From Gammaproteobacteria bacterium (GTDB lineage Bacteria > Pseudomonadota > Gammaproteobacteria > UBA9214), in NCBI GenBank assembly GCA_030635865.1, contig DAOVYA010000118.1, positions 1-5,724 of the forward strand: 5,724 nt of DNA, given 5' to 3'. Shown here piece after piece: positions 1 to 5,678 of this stretch; positions within the stretch are counted from its first letter, which is position 1; every line of letters starts with the position of its first letter. The notes below the pieces were generated by a model, which saw only the letters and a list, made by a program, of their open reading frames with translations, was not told the origin of the DNA and searched no databases. A program made the translations under genes and the position numbers.

Positions 1-1
1 C

Positions 2-697
2 GGCAACACCCTTTCACTGGATTACTCCCTGAATGAATTACCGACTGAACTTCAACAGGAACTCCGGAAGCGCTCGGAAATGCTTGACGTCCTGTTGAAT
101 GAAAACCATATAAAGAAGCATAACTTTTTACGGACCATGCGATCACTGGGAGAGGAATACTGCAAGCCCGGGGTCTGGGGATGGAAGGAACCACGCAGCA
201 TGTATTACCTGCCGCTTTGGCAGGCTATGTTCGGAGCCTTCCGGTTTATCCACGTGGTGCGTGACGTCAGGACTATCCAGGAAACACATATCGAGGGAGA
301 AGCCGGCCTCTACGAGGCTTATTTCGGGCGACAACAGGCTGACCCGAGAACCGCGTTCGAGGAACTATGGGCCGCCCTGAACCTGGACGTGCACCGCTGG
401 GCCAGCCGGCATATGCCGGAAAATTATTTATTACTGCGGGTAGAAAAGCTTGCCGAACAGGGAGAAACCGCGCAACGCGAAATCAACCGCCTGATCAACT
501 TCATGGGAGTGGACTTTACTGACAAGAATAAACTGGGAAAGGTTTTCAGACCACTGCGCAAGGTCGCGCTGGCCCCGGCAACCGGCAGGGTCGCCGAGGC
601 TCTGCAGACCTTTGGCTACCAGCCGGGCGCTACACATTCAGACCAGGTCATTGACAGACCCCCTTCAGAACCGGGTTTACAACTCGGCCAGCAGTGA
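2..697 (+). CDS. Sulfotransferase-like protein, C-terminal part (5' end outside window)
   Basis: The reading frame is open from the left edge, so the gene starts upstream; the first internal ATG at 80 is not the true start. The visible 231 residues fit the C-terminal half of PAPS-dependent sulfotransferases, which move a sulfuryl group from PAPS to a hydroxyl or amine acceptor. Fragment residues 61-66 read WKEPRS. Residues 82-90 read FIHVVRDVR, matching the family's 3'-phosphate-binding strand and its conserved RD-x-R. Residues 143-150 (LLLRVEKL) correspond to the common 'vRyEdL' segment. The N-terminal P-loop-like 5'-phosphosulfate motif lies outside the window, so activity cannot be judged. 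The acceptor cannot be inferred; carbohydrate, lipid or protein are all possible. The last 21 bp overlap the end of the convergent kinase-like gene. The family call is fairly secure, the substrate unknown. Confidence 0.7.
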   Translation, partial: GNTLSLDYSLNELPTELQQELRKRSEMLDVLLNENHIKKHNFLRTMRSLGEEYCKPGVWGWKEPRSMYYLPLWQAMFGAFRFIHVVRDVRTIQETHIEGEAGLYEAYFGRQQADPRTAFEELWAALNLDVHRWASRHMPENYLLLRVEKLAEQGETAQREINRLINFMGVDFTDKNKLGKVFRPLRKVALAPATGRVAEALQTFGYQPGATHSDQVIDRPPSEPGLQLGQQ

Positions 698-1552
698 ATC
701 CATCATCCCGACTGCCTGCGACCCGTAACCACCACCAAACATGTTCAGGTGGTTCAAAACATGGTAGAGGTTGTACAGGGTCTTGCGAACCGGATAGCCG
801 CCATCCAGCGGAAAGTGATCTTGATAGGCTGCATAAAAGTCACTACTGAAGCCGCCAAACAGCTCTGTCATGGCAAGATCTGTTTCCCTGTCACCGAAGT
901 AGACGGCAGGATCAAAGATCACGGGCTCACCTTCCCGGTCATATCCATAATTTCCGCCCCACAGGTCGCCGTGTAACAAGGAGACCTGCGGGGTATAACT
1001 TTCAAACAGCCGCGGGAAAACATCCAGCAATCGTTCGCCCTGCGATTGCAGGCGACCACCATGGCCATGGCTTGCCGCAAGTTCCAGCTGAAACTGCAAG
1101 CGCTGTTCCCGCCAGAAATCAATCCAGTCACCTGATTCTGTATTAACCTGTAATGTCGCGCCAATCGTGTTGTTCCTGAACCAGCCAAACCGGTCCCGTG
1201 TCACCCGGTGCAGACTGGCCAGCCCGGCTCCAAGTGCAACCGGATCAGCATGACCACCCATTTGCAGGTTTTCCATCACCAGGTATGCCGAGTGGCCATC
1301 ATCGCCCCAGCAGACCGGTTCCGGTACCCGCAATGTCTTGCTGTTTCGTAATTCCAGCAGACCCTGTGCCTCGGCCTCGAACATCTCGACCTGACTGGCA
1401 CTATTTAATTTGACGAAATAGTCCACGTCACCGTACTGCACGCGCATGGCCTGGTTGATGCAGCCACCGGCTACGGAACCTTGCTGGTTCAGAGCAGCTT
1501 TAACGCCGGTGGCGTTTTCTATATCAGCGCGGATGGTTTCCCAGAGTTGCAT
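677..1552 (-). CDS. Fructosamine/ketosamine-3-kinase family protein
   Basis: A 291-residue protein of the fructosamine-3-kinase family (protein-kinase-like/APH fold), close to the usual length of about 290. Members phosphorylate the sugar of ketosamine adducts on glycated proteins or free amines, making them labile, so a role in cytosolic deglycation is likely. Visible motifs, numbered from the ATG at 1552: FVKL with the presumed ATP-contacting Lys48; an E-A-E segment around 59-61; LVMENL hinge around 91-96; the catalytic-loop signature HGDLWGGN at 194-201; the metal-binding FDPA at 213-216; GDRETDLAM at 220-228; and the C-terminal YHVLNHLNMFGGGYG stretch typical of the family. All expected catalytic residues are present. 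The frame can be extended to a TTG at 1585, but that codon lies in the arm of an intergenic repeat. E. coli YniA begins with an equivalent MW-x-AI segment, which favours the ATG. No strong ribosome binding site is visible. The true substrate of bacterial members is often unproven. Confidence 0.9.
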   Translation of the reverse strand: MQLWETIRADIENATGVKAALNQQGSVAGGCINQAMRVQYGDVDYFVKLNSASQVEMFEAEAQGLLELRNSKTLRVPEPVCWGDDGHSAYLVMENLQMGGHADPVALGAGLASLHRVTRDRFGWFRNNTIGATLQVNTESGDWIDFWREQRLQFQLELAASHGHGGRLQSQGERLLDVFPRLFESYTPQVSLLHGDLWGGNYGYDREGEPVIFDPAVYFGDRETDLAMTELFGGFSSDFYAAYQDHFPLDGGYPVRKTLYNLYHVLNHLNMFGGGYGSQAVGMMDSLLAEL

Positions 1553-1583
1553 ATTTTGATATTGCCATAGAAATCTAAAAATC

Positions 1584-1780
1584 AAATCTCACGCAGAGGC
1601 GCAAAGACGCAGAGAAAATCATGTCATTGCGAGCGTAGCGCGGCAATCTCGTGAAGCTGGCAGAGGAGTCATTCTGCAAGAGATTGCCGCGTCACTTCGT
1701 TCCTCGCAAAGACGAACCAATGAGTGGTTTATTATTTATTTGTTTTTCTCTGCGCCTTTGCGCCTCTGCGAGAGAGATTT
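1584..1780. repeat. Nested inverted-repeat element (REP/MITE-like), outer arms
   Basis: The left outer arm (1584-1618) is the reverse complement of the right outer arm (1744-1780). Reading inward from 1618 and 1744, 27 bases pair with one mismatch (T against C). A 2-base slip follows, then a further 7-8 matching bases (AAATCTC/GAGATTT). The arms are rich in the motif GCAGAGGCGCAAAG and its complement. I recognise this motif from memory as a common intergenic repeat in environmental Proteobacteria; I cannot confirm that here. No open frame of note lies inside. The element fills most of the 261-bp gap between the exonuclease stop and the kinase-like gene start, both on the minus strand. It may be a REP-type sequence mobilised in trans, or a structure that ends or processes the upstream transcript. 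Confidence 0.8.
1623..1715. repeat. Inner inverted repeat nested inside the outer arms
   Basis: Bases 1639-1650 (CGCGGCAATCTC) are exactly complementary to 1680-1691 (GAGATTGCCGCG). The imperfect arms extend to about 1623-1650 and 1680-1715, with TCATTGCGAG on the left against CTCGCAAAGACGA on the right. A third short stem, GCAGA (1660-1664) against TCTGC (1673-1677), sits at the tip. The arm sequence (GTCATTGCGAG...GCGGCAATCTC) resembles a second well-known dispersed intergenic repeat, distinct in sequence from the outer arms. The region would fold as one long stepped hairpin. The pairing is directly visible; the family naming is from memory. Confidence 0.75.
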
Positions 1781-1813
1781 TTTTGTCTTTTTCCCTGCCC
1801 CCCATTTTTTACA

Positions 1814-2710
1814 TTAGCCGGCCAGCCTGACCAGGCGTGCCTGCGTCATCCGGCCCAGTCCAAGTTGCTCACAAACAGTCACGATATCATCGGCAGAGAC
1901 ACTGCGGCGTAACACGTCTTCCACATCACTCTTCATTTCCGCATCAGTCACGATGCCGGTCAACCTGCGTGCCAGCATGGCGGCCTCTTTATGTTCCTGT
2001 AACAATCGCTGCACCCGCGCCGCACCACGTATTTTCAAATCGGCAACCGTATCAATCTGTTCGAAAATATCCTGCAGGGTATCGAAGCGTGTCAACAGGG
2101 CCGCTGCCGTCTTCGCACCGATGCCGGGAACGCCCGGTATGTTGTCCACGCTATCGCCTGCCAGCGCCAGCCAGTCTGCGACCTGCCCGGCACGCACACC
2201 CAGCCAGTCCCGGATATCCTCATAATGATGCTTACGGTGACGCGCGTAGTCCCATAACATATCACCCTCTTCAAGCAGCTGCGCGAGGTCCTTGTCAGCA
2301 CTCAGTATCACCACCGAATACCCTTGCTCACGCATGCGTTCCGCGAGCGTTCCAATCAGGTCATCGGCCTCGTAGCGATTACTGGAAAAATCCGCCAGCC
2401 CCAGCGTCTGCACCAGCGAACGGCAAAACCGGAACTGTAACCTGAGTTCCTCCGGCGGCGACTCGCGGTTGGCCTTGTAATCCGGGTAAATTTCATTGCG
2501 GAACGAGGTCGTCAGGCTTTCGTCAAACACCACTGCAACATGCTGCGGCTGTTCCTTTTCCAGGAATTCGGCAAGAAATCCCGCAAAGCCGTGCAGCGCA
2601 TTGATCAGGTGACCATCGTTATTGGTCAATGTATCCGGAACAGAAAAGTACGCGCGAAATATATAGATACTGGCGTCAATCAGGTAGACACACTGCTTGC
2701 TGCCAGCCAC
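1814..2710 (-). CDS. Stand-alone 5'-3' exonuclease (PolA N-terminal/FEN-like, ExoIX-type)
   Basis: A 298-residue protein equivalent to the 5'-nuclease domain of DNA polymerase I without the polymerase. Such enzymes cut 5' flaps or RNA primers during replication and repair. The PIN-like metal-binding set is visible: D12 (YLIDAS), D63 (FDES), E114, D116 and D117 (YEADDLIG), D139 and D141 (SADKDL). The helix-hairpin-helix region at 185-204 (GDSVDNIPGVPGIGAKTAAA) carries D186 and D189. The region around residues 71-81 (RNEIYPDYKANR) matches the helical-arch Arg/Lys/Tyr segment of PolA-type nucleases. The metal set looks complete, so catalysis is expected. E. coli Xni/ExoIX is a stand-alone paralogue that, as I recall, lacks some of the second-site acidic residues, so this protein may be closer to an active PolA-type nuclease. 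The start is GTG at 2710: the domain begins at residue 9 and the next Met is at residue 125. No Shine-Dalgarno is seen. The HNH gene stops 18 bp upstream, so translation is probably coupled to it. Confidence 0.9.
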   Translation of the reverse strand: MAGSKQCVYLIDASIYIFRAYFSVPDTLTNNDGHLINALHGFAGFLAEFLEKEQPQHVAVVFDESLTTSFRNEIYPDYKANRESPPEELRLQFRFCRSLVQTLGLADFSSNRYEADDLIGTLAERMREQGYSVVILSADKDLAQLLEEGDMLWDYARHRKHHYEDIRDWLGVRAGQVADWLALAGDSVDNIPGVPGIGAKTAAALLTRFDTLQDIFEQIDTVADLKIRGAARVQRLLQEHKEAAMLARRLTGIVTDAEMKSDVEDVLRRSVSADDIVTVCEQLGLGRMTQARLVRLAG

Positions 2711-2728
2711 GTGAAAGAACCGGGTCGT

Positions 2729-3337
2729 TTAATCGGAAATCCGTGCGAGGCGCTCGCGCAACGGACTGCTACGCGGGAAATGCGCGCGCAGGAATTCCAT
2801 CTGGTCAGCCAGCACCCGGCGACCCTGTAAATAAATGTACTCGGCGTGGGTCGGAACAAACGGCACCGCAAGCAGTTGCATGCCCGCCTGCTCCGGCGTA
2901 TGCCCGGCCTTGTGATTGTTGCAACGCCGACAGGCAGTCACAACATTATTCCAGGTGTCCAGTCCACCCTGCGAAATCGGTGTTACGTGGTCACGGGACA
3001 GTTCACGCGAACGAAACGAAACACCGCAGTAGAGACACAAGCGCGAGTCGCGCTTGAACAGAGCCGGATTATTGAGGGGTGGAACGTAACGCTCGCCCCT
3101 CCTGGTGAGCGCGTGGTTATGCCCCTGGGTGGCGATAATGGAATTGACCTCGATGATACTGCGCCGGCCGGTCCTGGCACAGATGCCGCCACGCACCCGG
3201 TACAGCAGGCTGCCGCAGGTATACGCCACCTGCCCAAGGTGATAGAGACGCACTGCATCCTGGTAGCCCACCCATTCGAGCGGCATTCCGGAGATATCCG
3301 TCCTCAATACCTGGTGATTCAGTTCCAGTAACGTCAT
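2729..3337 (-). CDS. HNH endonuclease family protein
   Basis: A 202-residue HNH protein of the short type widespread in bacteria, with the conserved N-terminal segment VLRTDISGMPLEWVGYQDAV (10-29) before the nuclease domain. The C-terminal domain has a zinc knuckle, CLYC at 101-104 and CRRC at 136-139. It also has the HNH core: D116-H117 (RDHVTP), the GG-LDTWNN segment with N130/N131, and N140/N141-H142-K143. The tail AEYIYLQGRRVLADQMEFLRAHF (165-187) is also typical. Biological roles of this subfamily are not firmly established; DNA repair, mobile-DNA defence and housekeeping nuclease have been suggested. The ATG at 3337 is chosen because AGGA (3346-3349) lies 8 bases upstream and the family starts there; the open frame to 3520 is unrelated leader. 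It is the first gene of a likely two-gene unit with the exonuclease and is transcribed divergently from the flavoprotein gene. Confidence 0.9.
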   Translation of the reverse strand: MTLLELNHQVLRTDISGMPLEWVGYQDAVRLYHLGQVAYTCGSLLYRVRGGICARTGRRSIIEVNSIIATQGHNHALTRRGERYVPPLNNPALFKRDSRLCLYCGVSFRSRELSRDHVTPISQGGLDTWNNVVTACRRCNNHKAGHTPEQAGMQLLAVPFVPTHAEYIYLQGRRVLADQMEFLRAHFPRSSPLRERLARISD

Positions 3338-3503
3338 GCCATATTTCCTGAAGCATATTATGGTTACTAAACAATCGCGACAGACTACCATGTTAACGGG
3401 GGGGTACACCAGACGAAGGTCCCCGGTACATGCATTTAAACGCCTTATACTATAAAGTACGCAGCTGAATCCGAACATCGATCGCCACGGGCACTGACTG
3501 ACC
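3338..3503. promoter_or_regulatory. Divergent intergenic promoter region
   Basis: This 166-bp gap separates the leftward HNH gene from the rightward flavoprotein gene, so it should hold both promoters. An AT-rich near-symmetric stretch at 3445-3456 contains TATACT (3446-3451) on the plus strand. On the minus strand the complement of 3449-3454 reads TATAGT. Both are good -10 candidates and they overlap. No convincing -35 hexamer lies at the right distance on either side, so an activator or a non-sigma70 factor is possible. A run of seven G occurs around 3399-3405. No strong ribosome binding site precedes the flavoprotein ATG. Confidence 0.35.
3346..3349 (-). promoter_or_regulatory. Ribosome binding site deciding the HNH start
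   Basis: On the minus strand AGGA stands 8 bases before the ATG at 3337. It is the only good Shine-Dalgarno-like match near any in-frame start of this gene, and it supports the short 202-residue form over the 263-residue open frame. Confidence 0.65.
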
Positions 3504-5432
3504 ATGGAAGACAAACTCACATTCCGCCGTTACAACGACGGCGACGAAACTTACCAGCGCTGGTCTGAAGACATCTTCAACGAGGACACCTCCTACAAGT
3601 GTCCCACCTATGTTCACAAGACACCGCCCTGCCAGGGTAGCTGCCCGTCCGGCGAGGACATCCGTGGCTGGCTGCAGATCGTGCGCGGCATCGAAAAGCC
3701 GCAGGCCGATATGCCATGGCAGGAGTACGCGTTTCGGCGTTCCACCGACGCCAACCCGTTTCCCTCCATGATGGGCCGCGTCTGCCCGGCGCCCTGCCAG
3801 GAAGGCTGCAACCGCAACGAGGTCGAGGACTTCGTCGGCATCAACTCGGTCGAGCAGTTCATCGGCGACCATGCCCTGCATGAAGGTCTCAAATTTGAAA
3901 AACCGGAACACGAATCCGGCAAGAAAGTCGCCATCATCGGTGGCGGGGTGGCCGGCATGGCCGCCGCCTACCAGCTGCGCCGCCGCGGCCATGGCGCCAC
4001 GGTTTTCGACGAGCGCGCCGAGCTCGGCGGCATGGCACGCTATGGCATCCCGGGCTATCGCATGCCGCGCAATGTCATGGACGGCGAGAACCAGCGCATC
4101 ATCGACATGGGCGTAGACATCCACATGAATACCCGCGTCGGTCGCGACATCAGTTTTGAGAAACTGGAGAAGGACTACGATGCCATCCTGCTGGCCATTG
4201 GCGCCCAGCAGGGCCGCACCCTGAACATCCCGGGTGGCGATGCACCCAACTGCGTCAGCGGCGTTGCCTTCCTTTCAGCTTTCAACGAGGAGCGCATGCA
4301 TTTTACTGCCGGCAAGGTCGTGGTCATCGGCGGCGGCGATACCGCCATGGATGTGATCTCAGTGGCACGCCGGCTCGGACACATCAAGAACCCGCATGAA
4401 AACGACCGCCCCGAAGCCATCATCAGTAACCTGACAGCACACGATGTGGCAACGACTGCCAGCCGCGAGGGTTCAGAGGTTCTATTGATCTACCGCCGCC
4501 CGATCGAACAAATGCCGGCCGCCGAACACGAAGTTATCACGGCCGAAAGGGAAGGTGTAAAAATCCGCGGCAGCCTCGCACCGGTAGAACTGGTGATCGG
4601 AGAGGACGGCCGTGCGAAGGCCCTGCGTGTCATCGAAGTCGACTGGACCGATGGCAAGATGACCGAAAAGGAAGGCTCGGAATTCGATATCGAGTGCGAT
4701 CTCGTGGTACCGGCCGTCGGCCAGAGTGGCGACCTCACTGGTCTGGAGGATTTCGACAATGGCCGCGGATTGATCGATGCCGACAAGTTCTACCAGGTCA
4801 AGGACAAGCCCGGCTATTTCGTCTGCGGCGACATCGTGCGCCCACACCTGCTGACCACGGCCATCGGCCAGGCCTCGATTGCCGCCGACAGCATCGACCG
4901 TTATCTAAACAGTGAAGACTATAACAAGCGCCCCAAGGTCGACGTGCACCATTTCCATTTGCTCGACAAACTGCGCGAAACCGATTTGTCACCGGATGAA
5001 TACACGCAGACAACGGAGTGGGGCACCGATGCCGCGGGCTTTGCGGTCCACAACTACGAGGACCGCTCGCAGCAGGAAATCATCTCGCACGAGGAACTCT
5101 ATCTCAGCCACTTCCCGTATACCGATCGCAACAAACGCCTTGAGACCGGCGTCAACGCCGACGAAGTGCTCGGCAGTTTCGAGGAACGCTTCCAGGGTCT
5201 GGATGAACCACAGGCACAGGCCGAGGCAGAGCGCTGCATGAGTTGCGGCATGTGTTTTGAATGCGACAACTGCGTCATCTACTGCCCGCAGGATGCCGTG
5301 CTGCGCACCCCGCCCGGTGAATCCACCATGGGCCGCTACGTCTATACGGATTACGACCGTTGCATTGGCTGTCATATCTGCGCCGAAGTCTGCCCAACCG
5401 GCTACATCAACATGGGCCTCGGTGCCTCGTAG
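3504..5432 (+). CDS. GltD/DsrL-like NAD(P)H-dependent iron-sulfur flavoprotein oxidoreductase
   Basis: A 642-residue cytosolic oxidoreductase with no membrane segment or signal peptide. Domain order: an N-terminal Fe-S domain of the glutamate synthase small-subunit type with C33, C43, C47 (PPCQGSCPSG) and C94, C98, C102 (VCPAPCQEGC); an FAD-binding Rossmann fold with GGGVAG at 146-151; a pyridine-nucleotide fold with GGGDTAMD at 276-283 and YRR at 330-332; the FAD-closing GD motif at 442-443 followed by AIGQAS at 453-458; a linker at about 471-575; and a C-terminal 2[4Fe-4S] ferredoxin domain with C584/C587/C590/C594 and C620/C623/C626/C630. Canonical GltD is about 470 residues and lacks the ferredoxin tail. 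The tail, the linker and the total length fit DsrL, the NAD(P)H:acceptor oxidoreductase that works with reverse dissimilatory sulfite reductase. No dsr genes are seen nearby, so it may serve another acceptor. The start at 3504 gives the expected N-terminus, although its ribosome binding site is weak. GltD superfamily is near certain; a DsrL role is a hypothesis. Confidence 0.9.
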   Translation: MEDKLTFRRYNDGDETYQRWSEDIFNEDTSYKCPTYVHKTPPCQGSCPSGEDIRGWLQIVRGIEKPQADMPWQEYAFRRSTDANPFPSMMGRVCPAPCQEGCNRNEVEDFVGINSVEQFIGDHALHEGLKFEKPEHESGKKVAIIGGGVAGMAAAYQLRRRGHGATVFDERAELGGMARYGIPGYRMPRNVMDGENQRIIDMGVDIHMNTRVGRDISFEKLEKDYDAILLAIGAQQGRTLNIPGGDAPNCVSGVAFLSAFNEERMHFTAGKVVVIGGGDTAMDVISVARRLGHIKNPHENDRPEAIISNLTAHDVATTASREGSEVLLIYRRPIEQMPAAEHEVITAEREGVKIRGSLAPVELVIGEDGRAKALRVIEVDWTDGKMTEKEGSEFDIECDLVVPAVGQSGDLTGLEDFDNGRGLIDADKFYQVKDKPGYFVCGDIVRPHLLTTAIGQASIAADSIDRYLNSEDYNKRPKVDVHHFHLLDKLRETDLSPDEYTQTTEWGTDAAGFAVHNYEDRSQQEIISHEELYLSHFPYTDRNKRLETGVNADEVLGSFEERFQGLDEPQAQAEAERCMSCGMCFECDNCVIYCPQDAVLRTPPGESTMGRYVYTDYDRCIGCHICAEVCPTGYINMGLGAS

Positions 5433-5434
5433 CC

Positions 5435-5493
5435 AAAAAAGGGGACGGATTTATTTTTCCAGCAGCTGGAAAAATAAATCCGTCCCCTTTTTT
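5435..5493 (+). terminator. Perfect palindrome acting as rho-independent terminator; also REP-like repeat
   Basis: Bases 5435-5463 are the exact reverse complement of 5465-5493: 29 bp without a mismatch around a single central A at 5464. The left arm begins with six A and GGGGACGGAT; the right arm ends with the complementary CCCC and six T. A transcript of the flavoprotein gene would form a long hairpin ending in a U-run. The palindrome starts two bases after the TAG stop, the usual place for a terminator. The A-run on the other side would let it work in both directions. The core GGGGACGGATTTATTT also looks like a dispersed intergenic repeat I recall from environmental Proteobacteria, so it may be an inserted REP-like unit recruited as a terminator. 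Confidence 0.8.
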
Positions 5494-5678
5494 CGTTTGC
5501 TTATGCACATTTGTGAACCAGACACTGTATTTCTCTATTAAAACACGCTAATATGCTCTCTACTTGGACAAAGGGTGTTAGTTAACCAATTGTTCATAAA
5601 GTGTTTTTTACAAGCTACCACTAGCTAATGTCGCTTGCCCCGGGCTAACAGCACGACAAGTCGCATCCGGAGATTCTT
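5494..5678 (+). promoter_or_regulatory. Intergenic region upstream of the transhydrogenase-like gene
   Basis: This 185-bp stretch is visibly more AT-rich than the neighbouring coding sequence and holds no credible gene. A possible -10 box TAATAT lies at 5549-5554 but has only weak -35 partners. TTGGAC at 5564-5569 is a possible -35 without a good -10 at the right distance. A short hairpin, AGCTA (5613-5617) with TAGCT (5622-5626), is probably not meaningful. GGAG at 5669-5672 is a well-placed ribosome binding site, 6 bases before the ATG at 5679. I recognise no riboswitch or known operator. Confidence 0.35.

Noticed and set aside
1553..1585. TTG start of the kinase-like gene at 1585
   Set aside because: The codon lies in the repeat arm, the additional 11 residues do not match the family, and the ATG at 1552 gives the usual N-terminus.
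1584..1780. CRISPR array or tRNA-like structure in the repeat region
   Set aside because: The repeats are inverted and nested, not direct and regularly spaced, and no cloverleaf with the conserved T-arm is present.
1837..2445. A 202-codon plus-strand open frame opposite the exonuclease
   Set aside because: It is rich in Pro, Ser, Arg and His with no domain motif, whereas the minus strand encodes a complete nuclease with all its metal ligands.
2708..2731. Programmed stop-codon readthrough making an HNH-exonuclease fusion
   Set aside because: The stop is TAA followed by A, which is not a known leaky context, and no downstream stimulatory structure is apparent. Coupled reinitiation is simpler.
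2629..3331. Plus-strand open frames opposite the HNH gene (2629-3057 and 2846-3331)
   Set aside because: Both are complements of the HNH coding sequence, show no protein family pattern, and the HNH motifs on the other strand are unambiguous.
3338..3520. N-terminal extension of the HNH protein to a start at 3520
   Set aside because: The extra 61 residues are Cys-rich and unlike the family, would run into the flavoprotein 5' end, and the ATG at 3337 has a good ribosome binding site.
3450..4124. A 224-codon open frame on the minus strand opposite the flavoprotein 5' part
   Set aside because: It is low-complexity, Ala/Val/Asp/His-rich, as expected from the complement of GC-rich codons, has no recognisable motif, and lies within a strongly supported gene.
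5257..5551. Plus-strand open frames overlapping the flavoprotein 3' end and crossing the palindrome
   Set aside because: They are out-of-frame shadows of the ferredoxin domain that continue into the terminator, with no supporting start signal or motif.
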